Shown: positions 25,754 to 34,072 of the stretch, piece after piece
Position numbering within the stretch: position 1 is the first letter of the stretch
How the letters are laid out: the number at the start of each line of letters is the position of its first letter
Origin: a bacterium
Lineage (GTDB): Bacteria; Pseudomonadota; Alphaproteobacteria; Sphingomonadales; Sphingomonadaceae
DNA length: 46,776 bases
Assembly (NCBI GenBank): GCA_030824575.1
Contig: JAVBXL010000109.1
Coordinates: forward strand, 1 to 46,776
Direction: 5' to 3'
Notes under the pieces: model-generated
What the model saw: only the letters and a program-made list of their open reading frames with translations
Database searches by the model: none
Told to the model about the DNA's origin: nothing
Translations under genes and position numbers: made by a program

Positions 25754-25825
25754 GGAGCCGTCCACCGACGCCCCGGCCGACACCGATCCTCTTTCGATGC
25801 CGGCAGGCTTTCGTTGGACGGCTCC
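25754..25825 (+). promoter_or_regulatory. Long-range inverted repeat ahead of the pilin gene
   Basis: GGAGCCGTCCA at 25754-25764 and TGGACGGCTCC at 25815-25825 are perfectly complementary (11 bp). A shorter nested pair, CCGGC (25773-25777) and GCCGG (25799-25803), lies inside the loop. The right arm ends just before the pilin ribosome-binding site (GGAG, 25831). It probably folds as the structured leader of the pilin mRNA. Confidence 0.5.
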
Positions 25826-25841
25826 TCTTTGGAGCAATGCC

Positions 25842-26156
25842 ATGATGCGTACACTCGGTAACAAGGCCCTGGCGGTGGCCAATCTCGGCCTCCCTTTAGG
25901 CGCGATGGCCCTGATGGGCGGTCCCGCCCATGCCTTCTCGGCGCCCGCCCAGGGCGACCTCGGCTACGATATCTACGATATCGTCGTGAACCAGGGCGTG
26001 AAGGGCCCGATGGGCTTCGTGGGCGGCGTCGCCGCCTTCCTGTTCGGCGTTTCGCGCCTCTTCTCGAACATCATGATCGGCATCCCGACCATCGTCGCGG
26101 CGGTCTGCCTGATCAAGGCGGATTCCATTCTCCAGACCTTCGGGATGGTCGTCTGA
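25842..26156 (+). CDS. traA: TraA-like conjugative pilin precursor
   Basis: 104 aa. The leader (about 1-31) ends in the signal-peptidase site GGPAHA before FSAPAQGDLG. The mature about 73-residue peptide has two hydrophobic segments, GPMGFVGGVAAFLFGVSRLF and IMIGIPTIVAAVCLIKA, with a short basic/polar turn region, matching F-type pilin layout and size (about 70 aa). Position between dsbC and traL agrees. ATG ATG at 25842/25845 with GGAG seven bases upstream is preferred; the frame is open back to an ATG at 25632, which would add a long, unusual leader. It is flanked by RNA hairpins on both sides. Confidence 0.75.
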   Translation: MMRTLGNKALAVANLGLPLGAMALMGGPAHAFSAPAQGDLGYDIYDIVVNQGVKGPMGFVGGVAAFLFGVSRLFSNIMIGIPTIVAAVCLIKADSILQTFGMVV

Positions 26157-26175
26157 GACGCGCGGCAGGACTGCG

Positions 26176-26259
26176 CCCCGGCTGACCGGGGACATGCCTA
26201 TGCCGCCACCAAGCTGGGGACCGATGGTCGGTCCCCGGAAACCGGCACCTTCACAGGTG
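26176..26259 (+). promoter_or_regulatory. Three consecutive hairpins between pilin gene and traL
   Basis: CCCCGG-CTGA-CCGGGG (26176-26191), GGGGACCG-ATGGT-CGGTCCCC (26216-26236, perfect 8-bp stem) and CACCT-TCAC-AGGTG (26246-26259) follow the pilin stop within 103 bp. No T-run follows them. They should protect the pilin mRNA 3' end and/or reduce read-through, giving more pilin than downstream proteins. Confidence 0.65.
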
Positions 26260-26283
26260 TCATGAAGCAGGAGGAGAAGGGCA

Positions 26284-26550
26284 ATGGACGAACGCCTTCC
26301 GCAATATCTGCATCGGCCGGTCCAGATTCTTTGGTTCGGATCGGACGAGTTCCTGCTCGCGACCTCGAGCATCTTCGTGGCCGCGATCGTAGGCGGACTT
26401 GTCGGCTGGGCGCTCATCGCCGCCCTTCTCCTTTTCATCCCGTGGAAGCGGACCAAGCCCAGGGGCTATTTGCCTCATCTCGCCTGGCGCTGGGGCCTTG
26501 TATCCTTCCCCTATTATCCGGGTCCCACGCAGACCCGGTTCTTCGAGTAG
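26284..26550 (+). CDS. traL: TraL, pilus assembly membrane protein
   Basis: 88-aa TraL-family inner-membrane protein. The N-terminus LPQYLHRPVQILWFGSDEF matches the family's IPxYLxxPxxxxxWxxDE pattern, followed by a long hydrophobic stretch (about 26-52, possibly two helices) and a conserved basic tail ending FPYYPGPTQTRFFE. TraL is part of the inner-membrane platform of F-type T4SS (VirB3-like). AGGAGGAGAAGG precedes the ATG at 26284. It is 5 bp from traE. Confidence 0.92.
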   Translation: MDERLPQYLHRPVQILWFGSDEFLLATSSIFVAAIVGGLVGWALIAALLLFIPWKRTKPRGYLPHLAWRWGLVSFPYYPGPTQTRFFE

Positions 26551-26555
26551 GCGCC

Positions 26556-27191
26556 ATGGGCATCTTCAAACGCAAGGAAGAGGGCGCTGACCCGTTGCTG
26601 GGTAAGCCGGCAAGCTATGGCATCCATCGCTATCTGCAGGGCTCGGCGAACCTTTTCGAGGAGAACCGACTGCTCAAGGTCGCGATCGCCGGCATGTTCG
26701 GTGTTACCGCGGTCCTGGGCGTGGTGATCTACACGACGAACCAGAATACCCGCACCATCATCGTGCCGTTCGGCGCCACAGGCGATCTTCATGTCTCCGG
26801 GAACAAGCCGTCCGAGGCCTATATCGTCTCGATGACGCGCAACGTCGTCGCACTGTCGGGAACATGGTCGGCCTATTCGGCGGACCGGCAGTTCCAGGAG
26901 CTGCTCGGCCTCGTCCACCCGTCCGCTTATAGCGCCATGCGCGAAAGCCTGAACGTCATACTCGACGAACTGGCGAACAACCCCACGCTGTCGATCGCCA
27001 CCTATATCCGGGGCGATCAGCCGGTGCGGTGGACCGCTCATGAAATCGTCGTGCCTATCGAGAAGGTGCGCGTCATCGGCGGCGTGATCCGCAAATTCCG
27101 CGGGATATTGCGCATCGGCTACGGCATCGAGAATGGCCGTTTCTGGCTGACGCGCCTTTCAGAGGAGCAGTTCGATGCCGAAACTCGCTGA
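26556..27191 (+). CDS. traE: TraE, inner-membrane assembly protein (VirB5/VirB8-like fold)
   Basis: 211-aa TraE-family protein. A short cytoplasmic N-terminus is followed by one membrane helix (about 43-63, LKVAIAGMFGVTAVLGVVIY) and a periplasmic domain of about 145 residues, with TraE-like features such as VPIEKVRVIGGVIRKFRG and a final LTRLSEEQF. TraE proteins are the F-type counterpart of VirB8 and anchor pilus assembly. The ATG at 26556 follows traL closely and the 3' end overlaps traK by 17 bp. Confidence 0.92.
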   Translation: MGIFKRKEEGADPLLGKPASYGIHRYLQGSANLFEENRLLKVAIAGMFGVTAVLGVVIYTTNQNTRTIIVPFGATGDLHVSGNKPSEAYIVSMTRNVVALSGTWSAYSADRQFQELLGLVHPSAYSAMRESLNVILDELANNPTLSIATYIRGDQPVRWTAHEIVVPIEKVRVIGGVIRKFRGILRIGYGIENGRFWLTRLSEEQFDAETR

Positions 27192-27951
27192 CCGCGAGAT
27201 GCCGATGCGCCGCGCCCTGACGCTTTCCCTGCTGCTTGCGGCGGTGCCCGCAACGGCGCAGACGATCCATGCGCTTCCTGATCAGACCAGCCATATTCGC
27301 CTGTCCAACCGCGACATCAATCATGTCGTGTGCGAGGGCGGCGAGATCGAGGACATCAAATTCTCCGCCGAGAAGGGCCTTGCCGTGGAAAAGGGCGGCC
27401 CTGACGCCTGGATCAAGTTCCTCGCCCGTGAGATCGACGATGCCGGTCAGGTGACGCGCACTTATGTGACGCAGCCTTCGGAATTCTTCGTGCACTGCAA
27501 CGGGGCCACCTATCCGCTCTATGCCGAACCTGCAGAGATTCCCGCGCAGACGGTGGTGCTGATGCCCGGCGCGCGTCAGCGCGCGCAGGCGAACAATGAA
27601 TTGATGGCGGCGCTGGCCGACGAGGATCGCGCCGTCTCGATCACCCTGTCCCTGCTCGATGATCGCATCCCTGCTTCTTTCAGCGAGGTCGCGCCGTCCG
27701 GCGGCACGGTCGGCATTCCGGCCGCGCCGGGCGTGTCGATCACAGAGCGGCGGCGTATAGCGATCGAAGGCGCCGGGCTGTCGGCTTCCGAATTTCATCT
27801 GCAAGCGGCCGCACCGGTCACGCTCGATGAACGGCTACTGGTCGATCCGATACTTGGGGAGCGCATTTTCTCGGTCACCCTGGATCGGGTTCGCCTCGCC
27901 ACAGGTGAAACGGCCCGACTTGTCGTCGTGCGCCGGGGAGCCGGGCAATGA
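27175..27951 (+). CDS. traK: TraK, outer-membrane core (VirB9-like)
   Basis: 258-aa periplasmic protein with signal peptide (RRALTLSLLLAAVPATA, ending about residue 28) and the TraK start motif with the family's NRDINHVVCEGGEIEDIKF segment. The mature part is beta-rich. TraK forms the outer-membrane core complex with TraV and TraB. The start at 27175 overlaps the end of traE and is preceded by AGAGGAGC; the end overlaps traB (ATGA). Confidence 0.92.
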   Translation: MPKLADREMPMRRALTLSLLLAAVPATAQTIHALPDQTSHIRLSNRDINHVVCEGGEIEDIKFSAEKGLAVEKGGPDAWIKFLAREIDDAGQVTRTYVTQPSEFFVHCNGATYPLYAEPAEIPAQTVVLMPGARQRAQANNELMAALADEDRAVSITLSLLDDRIPASFSEVAPSGGTVGIPAAPGVSITERRRIAIEGAGLSASEFHLQAAAPVTLDERLLVDPILGERIFSVTLDRVRLATGETARLVVVRRGAGQ

Positions 27952-29282
27952 ACGGCGAAATGAACAAAGACCCGGCAGAGGGGCCGGAAAGCTTGTCGCC
28001 CTACCAGGCGCATCTTGCCGCGCAGAATGCGCGGGACGGAGATACGGCCATGCGCCGTTCTGCAACGGCCTTGCCTGACTGGAAGGCGCTGTGGGGCAGG
28101 ATGTCGGCGAAGCAGAAATTGCGCGCGCGCCGGCTCCTGGTCGGCGTGGCGGTCGGTGCGCTGGGGATCGGTCTTTATGTCGCTTCGGGCGGCGAGGAGG
28201 AGGTCAAGCTCGCCAATCCGGCATCCTCGCTGAACATGGGTGCCGGGCTGCGCGGCGACAGTCTCGAGGTGAAGCTGCGGGGCGACCTGAAGAAGGTCCT
28301 CGATGGCCAGCAGCTCCTGGGCGACAGGGTCAGCGCGATCGAGGAAGGCAAGGTCGTTCCAGGGTCTCGCGCCGGGGACAGCAAGACACCGGGAGGTATC
28401 GACGGGGATCTGCCTCCTGCCCTGCCGGACAGCGTACCCGCTCTTCCCTATCCGCCGGAAACCGGCGACGTCAGCGCGGATGCCGACAAGCTGCCGGTGC
28501 CGCCCACCGGGCCGGTTGCGCCGCCTGCTCCGCCCGCCCCGCCGGTGGAAAAGACAGTCGGTGCGATCGGGACAGCGACCGGTCAGGTGATGGCCCAGGG
28601 CGCGATGGATGCTTCAGCCTCGTCCAAAAAAAAGAATCGGACGATCTATTTACCGCCTGGTTTCATGAAGGCGCGACTGCTGACCGGGATCGACGCCCTG
28701 GCGAGCCGGGACGCGACCAGTAATCCCGAACCCATCATCGCCCGGGTGCAGGCGCCCGCCGTCCTGCCCAATGAGGTGAAGGCCAATCTTGCGGGCTGCT
28801 TCGTCGTTGGAAACGCGACAGGAAGCCTCGCGAAAGAACGGGTCGAGGTGCAACTCGTCTCCTTGTCCTGTGTCGACTTCGACGAACATTCCATCGTCGA
28901 TCAGCCGGTCAAGGGCTTCTTCGTCGATACCGATGGCAAGAAGGGCCTGTCCGGCAAGGTGGTGACGCGGGCTGGGGCAACGCTGGCCCGCGCCTTCATC
29001 GCGGGCACTATCAGCGGCATCTCGCAATCGGTTGAAAGCACTTTCGGCAATACCTCGACCTCGGCACTGGGCACCGTGCGCACCCTCGACGCTGGCGATG
29101 CCGCCAAGACCGGGATTGCCGGTGGCCTATCGAAATCCTCGGACAAGCTCACCGATTTCTATCTCGATCTCGCCCGTCAGGCAGGCCCCATCGTCGAGGT
29201 GGGCGCCGCCAAGGATGTGGTCGTGGTGATCCAGGAGGGCGCCACTCTCGAGATCAAACCTGGCGCAGGAGGGAAATTCTGA
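27948..29282 (+). CDS. traB: TraB, VirB10/TrbI-like envelope-spanning protein
   Basis: 444 aa. Cytoplasmic N-terminus, one membrane helix at about 60-77 (LLVGVAVGALGIGLYVAS), a Pro-rich periplasmic stretch (about 140-205, with PPAPPAPPVEK) and a C-terminal beta-barrel domain of TrbI/VirB10 type (about 230-440, containing GCFVVGNATGSLAKERVEVQ). It spans both membranes and transmits energy-state changes to the outer-membrane channel. Overlaps traK by 4 bp; its stop abuts traV. Confidence 0.93.
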   Translation: MNGEMNKDPAEGPESLSPYQAHLAAQNARDGDTAMRRSATALPDWKALWGRMSAKQKLRARRLLVGVAVGALGIGLYVASGGEEEVKLANPASSLNMGAGLRGDSLEVKLRGDLKKVLDGQQLLGDRVSAIEEGKVVPGSRAGDSKTPGGIDGDLPPALPDSVPALPYPPETGDVSADADKLPVPPTGPVAPPAPPAPPVEKTVGAIGTATGQVMAQGAMDASASSKKKNRTIYLPPGFMKARLLTGIDALASRDATSNPEPIIARVQAPAVLPNEVKANLAGCFVVGNATGSLAKERVEVQLVSLSCVDFDEHSIVDQPVKGFFVDTDGKKGLSGKVVTRAGATLARAFIAGTISGISQSVESTFGNTSTSALGTVRTLDAGDAAKTGIAGGLSKSSDKLTDFYLDLARQAGPIVEVGAAKDVVVVIQEGATLEIKPGAGGKF

Positions 29283-29305
29283 TGCGCGTCCCAACAGGAG
29301 GCAAT

Positions 29306-29938
29306 ATGAAAAGTCACATTCCCGTCATGACGCGAGCTTGCCGCGCGTCTCTGCTCGCGCTCCCCCTCGTTGCGCTTTCGGCCTGCGCGACGGTCGGCTC
29401 TATGATGTCGCCCTATAGCGAGAAATTCTCCTGCAAGAATAGCGACCATGGCCAGTGCATCCATCCTGACCAGGCCTATGCAGACGCGGTTGCGGGCCGT
29501 GCCTCCAAATCCGATCCCGCCGTCACCAACGATCGCAAGCTGCTTGCCCTGGATGCGAAGGGGCGAGCGCGGGTGACGGGCAGGCGCGATAGCAGAGCCG
29601 GAGCGCCTCCAGCTCCTGCGACGGCATCGAGCCCGCGCAATGTCGGCACGCTGATCGAGGGACCTGGCTCACCGATGCTGCGCCCCTCGCGCACGATCCG
29701 TACATTGATCCTGCCCTATGCCGACATGCAGCGGCCAGACCGCCTCTACATGGCGCGGTATGTCTATTCGATCATGGATCGGCCGGCCTGGGTCGTGGGC
29801 GACTATCTGGTGGAACCTGGCGGGCGAACGCCCGCGCCGCCGGTGCTGCGCACGACACGCGAGCCCGCGCCAAACGCCATGGCCGCGCCGACCGGGGAAG
29901 CCACTCCGCTGGCCGTCGAGCCGGAGAACCGGCCATGA
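29306..29938 (+). CDS. traV: TraV, outer-membrane lipoprotein (VirB7-like)
   Basis: 210-aa lipoprotein. The signal sequence ends with lipobox LSAC (about residues 24-27), after which a TraV-type segment follows (MSPYSEKFSCKNSDHGQC with two Cys). The C-terminal part contains a TraV-like RTLILPYADMQRPDRLY stretch and a low-complexity Pro/Ala tail. It should lock TraK and TraB in the outer membrane. The ATG at 29306 is chosen because AGGAGG precedes it; an ATG at 29282 overlapping the traB stop would add eight residues. Overlaps traC by 4 bp. Confidence 0.9.
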   Translation: MKSHIPVMTRACRASLLALPLVALSACATVGSMMSPYSEKFSCKNSDHGQCIHPDQAYADAVAGRASKSDPAVTNDRKLLALDAKGRARVTGRRDSRAGAPPAPATASSPRNVGTLIEGPGSPMLRPSRTIRTLILPYADMQRPDRLYMARYVYSIMDRPAWVVGDYLVEPGGRTPAPPVLRTTREPAPNAMAAPTGEATPLAVEPENRP

Positions 29939-32457
29939 CCGCGCGGCCCGTCCACAAAAATCTCAGCTACCAGCGCCTGCGCTCGGCCGTGACACGCGAC
30001 GCCTATTCGGATTTCCTGCCGATGGTCGCGTGGGTGGAGGAGGAGGAAGCCTTCCTGTGCATCGACGATGGCTGGGGCCAGGCCTGGGAGCTTGTCCCGT
30101 CTGCCTATATGTTCGCCCATGTCCAGCAGGCACTTCTGGGTCTTCTCAACATTCATTTTCCCGAAGGCACGGTCCTTCAGCTCCTCACCTTCGCCGATCC
30201 GCTGATCGATCCGGCGCTCAACGCCTATCTCGACCTCAAGGTGCGACCGGACCCGCTGGTCCAGGCCTCGGCCCGGCGCACAGCCGATTATCTGCGCAGC
30301 GGAACCAGGGGGCTCGATGCGCTGCACGCGATCCCGGTACGCGATTTCCGGCTATTTCTCTCTATCAAGACGCGGAGCAGTCTCGGCGCTGACCTGCGCC
30401 GGCAAGTCGAGGAGCAACTGGCGAAGATGGGTATCCGGCGCCTGCCGCCGGACGAACTGGTCAGCTTCTATCGGCGGATTTTCAACGGTGTATTCGCGCC
30501 GGCCCCAGGGGTGTTCCTCAGCGAAAGCATCGGTGGCATGCCCGCGCCTTCGATTGCGCGGCAGATTATCGAGGCCGGCCCAGACCTCTGCTTCGAGGGC
30601 CCGGAGGTATTCCTCGGCAATCAGGTGGCGCGCTGTCTCACACCCAAAGCGCCTGCACGCCGGATCACCGCCGAGCGCGCCAATCGCCTCCTGGGCGGCA
30701 TGCGCGGGAGCGCGGAAGACAGCGATCAGATCGGCGGGCCGTTCCTCTACTGCCTCTCGGTCCTCTTCGATCATTCGCAGTTCGAGATCCACAAGCGGGC
30801 ACAGATCCTCTCGGCGCAAAAGGCGGCCGGCAGCTTCGCGGTCGAGGTCGGCAAGCAGATCGAGGAGATCGGCTGGATTCTCGATGAAGCGTCGAACAGC
30901 CGGTTCGTTTCGGTGATCCCGACGATGTGGGTGTTCGGCCGCGATAGCGCGCAAGCGCGGGAAATGGCGGCGCGCGCCAAGCGGCTGTGGGAATCAGAAC
31001 CCCTGCCCTTCATGGTGCAGGAGGAAAGCTATCTGCTGCCCGTGCTGCTGGCCGCCAGCCTGCCGTTCGGTCTTTATCCCGAAAAACGCACATTGAAGCT
31101 GCTGGAGAGGGATTTCCGCATGCCGGTCAAGGCCGCGACCTTGATGGCACCCGTACAAACCGATTTTCGCGGCGGCGGCCGCCCTGCCTTGCTCTATGTC
31201 GGACGAAAGGGGCAGCTCATCACGCTCGATCTCTTCGATCCGCGGATCAACAACTACAATTTCATCGTCTCGGCTGAGTCCGGCGCGGGCAAGAGCTTCC
31301 TGCTCAATAACCTGTGCCAGCAATATTATGCGCAAGGCGCGCTGATCCGCATCATCGATATCGGCGGTTCCTACCGCAAGCTCTGCACGCTCTGTTCCGG
31401 GCGCTATATCGACATCGGCGAGGAGCGCCTCGTCCTCAACCCCTTCGACATGGGGCTGGCGCTCGACGGCGAGGACAAGCAGTCGGCGGTCGCCATGGCG
31501 GTCGCGATCGTCGCGGAAATGGCCAATGCCTCGACCCGCAAGCCCGTCACCACGTCGGAATGGAATCTCCTCAAGTCCGCCGTGCAATGGACGGTCGACG
31601 GCGGGCGGGGCGTGGACGGCATCGATGCGGTTCGCGACTGGCTCGGCCGCTATCCCGATAATGCAGCCTCCGACCTCGACCGGGTCGACCATCTCGTGCC
31701 GGTCGCACGCGAACTGGCGTTCAACCTGCGCGATTTCGGATCGCAGGGCGCCTATGGCCATTTCTTCAACGGCCCCTCCACTTTCGACATCTCCCGCGAT
31801 GAGTTCGTAGTGCTGGAGCTCGAACGATTGAAAGCCCTTCCCGACCTCTTCAATGTGATCGTGATGGTGGTGGTGAACGCCGTCACGCAGGATCTCTACC
31901 TCTCCGCGCGCGACAAACCCCGCTTCGTGCTGTGCGACGAGGCAGCGCAGTTCATGACCCGCAGCGACGGGCAGGACCTCTCGCGCCTCGCCGAGGCCTT
32001 CGGCCAGGGCTATCGCCGCGCGCGCAAATATCAGGGCAGTTTCGGCATCGTGCTGCAGAGCATGAACGATCTCATGCTCTTCGGCGGTACGGGTCAGGTG
32101 ATCCTCGAAAATGCTGCCACCAAATTCCTGTTGCAGGGTTCCACCTACGACAAGGCGGTGGACAACAAGATCCTCGACTATTCGGGGTTCGTTCTCGATC
32201 TGCTGAAATCGGTCCGCAACGCCAAGCCCAATTACAGCGAGGTCTTCATCGACAGTCCGCTGGGCCTCGGCATCGCCCGCCTCGTGGTCGATCCCTTCAG
32301 CTACTGGATCAATACTTCTGCGCCCAATGAGGTCGCCGCCTTCGAAGCCTTGGTGCGGGCCGGCCGCAACCCCCTGGAGGCGGTGTGCGAACTGGCCGGT
32401 GTCGATCCGGTCGAGGTGCTGGGCTCTGCGAGCGTTCAGGATTGGAGGCCGGCATGA
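29935..32457 (+). CDS. traC: TraC, pilus assembly ATPase (VirB4-like)
   Basis: 840-aa cytoplasmic ATPase of the TraC/VirB4 family. The N-terminal about 430 residues are the TraC-specific domain. Walker A is SGAGKS at about 449-454 and Walker B is FVLCDEAAQF at about 664-673. Late conserved features include ENAATKFLLQGS. It powers pilus assembly and retraction and probably substrate delivery at the inner-membrane platform. It overlaps traV and the next small gene by 4 bp each. A 491-codon open frame on the opposite strand is a coding shadow. Confidence 0.95.
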   Translation: MTARPVHKNLSYQRLRSAVTRDAYSDFLPMVAWVEEEEAFLCIDDGWGQAWELVPSAYMFAHVQQALLGLLNIHFPEGTVLQLLTFADPLIDPALNAYLDLKVRPDPLVQASARRTADYLRSGTRGLDALHAIPVRDFRLFLSIKTRSSLGADLRRQVEEQLAKMGIRRLPPDELVSFYRRIFNGVFAPAPGVFLSESIGGMPAPSIARQIIEAGPDLCFEGPEVFLGNQVARCLTPKAPARRITAERANRLLGGMRGSAEDSDQIGGPFLYCLSVLFDHSQFEIHKRAQILSAQKAAGSFAVEVGKQIEEIGWILDEASNSRFVSVIPTMWVFGRDSAQAREMAARAKRLWESEPLPFMVQEESYLLPVLLAASLPFGLYPEKRTLKLLERDFRMPVKAATLMAPVQTDFRGGGRPALLYVGRKGQLITLDLFDPRINNYNFIVSAESGAGKSFLLNNLCQQYYAQGALIRIIDIGGSYRKLCTLCSGRYIDIGEERLVLNPFDMGLALDGEDKQSAVAMAVAIVAEMANASTRKPVTTSEWNLLKSAVQWTVDGGRGVDGIDAVRDWLGRYPDNAASDLDRVDHLVPVARELAFNLRDFGSQGAYGHFFNGPSTFDISRDEFVVLELERLKALPDLFNVIVMVVVNAVTQDLYLSARDKPRFVLCDEAAQFMTRSDGQDLSRLAEAFGQGYRRARKYQGSFGIVLQSMNDLMLFGGTGQVILENAATKFLLQGSTYDKAVDNKILDYSGFVLDLLKSVRNAKPNYSEVFIDSPLGLGIARLVVDPFSYWINTSAPNEVAAFEALVRAGRNPLEAVCELAGVDPVEVLGSASVQDWRPA

Positions 32458-32783
32458 CGCACAAGGCACTCCCCCATCCCGACCAGCTGGCGCTCGACTG
32501 GGAAAATGATCCGGCGATCGAGGCGTTGATCGAAGCGCGCGTTGCCAAACGCGCCGAAGCGGTCGCCTTCCAGTGGCGGCTGCGCCTGGTGGGCATTGAA
32601 ACCTGCATGATGGGCAGCCTCGTCATCGCGGCAGGCCTCGCGCTCGACCAGCCGCCACTTCAGACCATTCGCACAGGGCTTATCGTCGCCGCTGCCTGCT
32701 TTGCGAGCGGGATGCTGCTCATCGGCCTGTCGGGCGCATGCGGGATGCTTCTCACGCGCTTGTCGCGGTGGAGGCGCAAATGA
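32454..32783 (+). CDS. Small membrane protein 1 of the tra operon
   Basis: 109 aa, not recognised. The N-terminal about 45 residues are acidic then basic and predicted helical (PAIEALIEARVAKRAEAVAF). Two membrane helices follow (about 47-66, GIETCMMGSLVIAAGLAL; about 75-100, LIVAAACFASGMLLIGLSGA), and the tail is basic (RLSRWRRK). It overlaps traC and the next gene by ATGA. It lies where F carries trbI, but I see no TrbI similarity. Confidence 0.75.
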   Translation: MTHKALPHPDQLALDWENDPAIEALIEARVAKRAEAVAFQWRLRLVGIETCMMGSLVIAAGLALDQPPLQTIRTGLIVAAACFASGMLLIGLSGACGMLLTRLSRWRRK

Positions 32784-33190
32784 CCGACAGGATCGAACCC
32801 TTCACCCCCAAAATGATCGATGACATCGGCGCGATCTGCCGTTGCAAGCGCTATCCTGGGGAGAGCCAGAATGATTTTCTGGGTCGCGCGATCCTCTCGC
32901 TTCACGAAACCCATGGCGAGTGCGCGCGCAGCCTTGAGACGGCTGACAAGCTGATAGCCGGTTTTCTGAAGGACTCTCGGCGCGTCCCCGTTCTGGGTTC
33001 CGTGATGCGGACCTGCTGCGCGGTCGTGCCGCTCATTCCGTTCATGTTTCTGCTCGGCCGTCCTGTCGTCATCTACGCTTTGTGGCTTGGCATCGTCTGC
33101 CTTGGGCCTGTCGTCGCAGAAGCCGGATTCAAGCTGTTCTGTCGTCTGCGCCCGGTTCGTTCCGAACTGGCGGAGGTCGAACCGGCATGA
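32780..33190 (+). CDS. Small membrane protein 2 of the tra operon
   Basis: 136 aa, not recognised. The soluble N-terminal about 75 residues have paired Cys (ICRCKRYPGE). Two membrane helices follow (about 76-96, RTCCAVVPLIPFMFLLG; about 98-118, VVIYALWLGIVCLGPVVA). ATG at 32780 overlaps the preceding stop (ATGA) and the 3' end overlaps the next gene (ATGA), so it is very probably translated. Confidence 0.75.
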   Translation: MTDRIEPFTPKMIDDIGAICRCKRYPGESQNDFLGRAILSLHETHGECARSLETADKLIAGFLKDSRRVPVLGSVMRTCCAVVPLIPFMFLLGRPVVIYALWLGIVCLGPVVAEAGFKLFCRLRPVRSELAEVEPA

Positions 33191-33423
33191 ACGGCATCTT
33201 CTCATCCACACCCGCGCCGGGACCGATCCGCCTCATGGTAGGCAGCCAGGGCCTGTTGCTGATGCAGTCCTTCATCGCGTGGCAGCTGCCCGCCGTGCCG
33301 AACCTGTTCCGCATTCTCGTCGGGATCACGGCGATTATCGCGATGGCGGCCCTGATCAGTGCCGCGATCGGCGAGGATCGCGAGAGTTCTCAGCTTTATT
33401 GGAGACGGCGCCATGGTCGCTAG
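33187..33423 (+). CDS. Small membrane protein 3 of the tra operon
   Basis: 78 aa, not recognised. One or two hydrophobic segments (LMVGSQGLLLMQSFIAWQL and FRILVGITAIIAMAALISAA) and a charged C-terminus (EDRESSQLYWRRRHGR). The ATG at 33187 overlaps the preceding stop, and its last 11 bases overlap traW, so it is coupled on both sides. Its size and position could suit a TrbI-like accessory factor, but there is no sequence support. Confidence 0.7.
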   Translation: MNGIFSSTPAPGPIRLMVGSQGLLLMQSFIAWQLPAVPNLFRILVGITAIIAMAALISAAIGEDRESSQLYWRRRHGR

Positions 33424-34072
33424 ATCGCAGCATCGGCGTTTCTGTCGCTGCCTCCTCCTGTCCATGCTGGCTGCGATCGCGACGACGGTGAGCTCGCTGA
33501 TGCCTTCGACGGGCAAAGCGGCAACCAGCAAGATCGGACGCGTCTGGCCCATCGCCGAGCCGGACGCCCTGAGCGAGATCGAGGGTCGGGCCGCTCAGGT
33601 CCCTGACATGAAGAGTGCCTTTGGGCCGCGCCAGAACTGGTCGGCCATGAAGGCGGCGACGCTCGGGATCGCCCATGTCGACCGGAACCGCACGGTGGTG
33701 CCCTTCTATACCCTCGATCAGGATATCCGGCTTGCCGACGGCAAGCTGCTCTACGCCAAGGGCTACAGCTTCAATCCCCTTGCCTATGTGTCGCTCCCGC
33801 AGCGGCTCATCGTGGTCCACCCCCGTGATCTTGCCTGGGCGCTGCGGACCGCCAGGCCGGCGGATTTCATTCTGCTGGCGGCTGGAACTCCCGGCGATGC
33901 CGATGCGATCACGCTCGGCGAACGTCATGGCCGGGCGCTGTTCCTGCTCGAAGAGCGCGTCAAGGTGCGGCTGGGACTGACGGTCGCACCGGTGTTCGTA
34001 GCGCAGGCCGGGCAGAAGCTGGTGCTGACCGAAGTCGATCGGAGCGAATCCAAGCGGAGAACCGCGCGATGA
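33413..34072 (+). CDS. traW: TraW, periplasmic pilus assembly protein
   Basis: 219-aa exported protein. Signal peptide about 1-34 (LLLSMLAAIATTVSSLM). The mature N-terminus shows the TraW hallmark RVWPIAEPDALSEIEGRA, and the C-terminal half contains FILLAAGTP and a GLTVAPVFVAQAGQKLVLTE stretch, both TraW-like. TraW works with TraU and TrbC in pilus assembly. The ATG at 33413 has GGAG seven bases upstream and overlaps the end of the small membrane gene; its 3' end overlaps traU (ATGA). Confidence 0.92.
   Translation: MVARSQHRRFCRCLLLSMLAAIATTVSSLMPSTGKAATSKIGRVWPIAEPDALSEIEGRAAQVPDMKSAFGPRQNWSAMKAATLGIAHVDRNRTVVPFYTLDQDIRLADGKLLYAKGYSFNPLAYVSLPQRLIVVHPRDLAWALRTARPADFILLAAGTPGDADAITLGERHGRALFLLEERVKVRLGLTVAPVFVAQAGQKLVLTEVDRSESKRRTAR

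Noticed and set aside
25590..25841. N-terminal extension of the pilin to 25632 or earlier
   Set aside because: Would give an abnormally long leader; the ATG at 25842 has a good ribosome-binding site and a normal pilin signal sequence, and the upstream DNA folds as a leader structure.
30994..32469. 491-codon open frame on the minus strand across traC
   Set aside because: Antisense to a clear VirB4-type ATPase; His/Glu-rich composition typical of GC-rich shadow frames.
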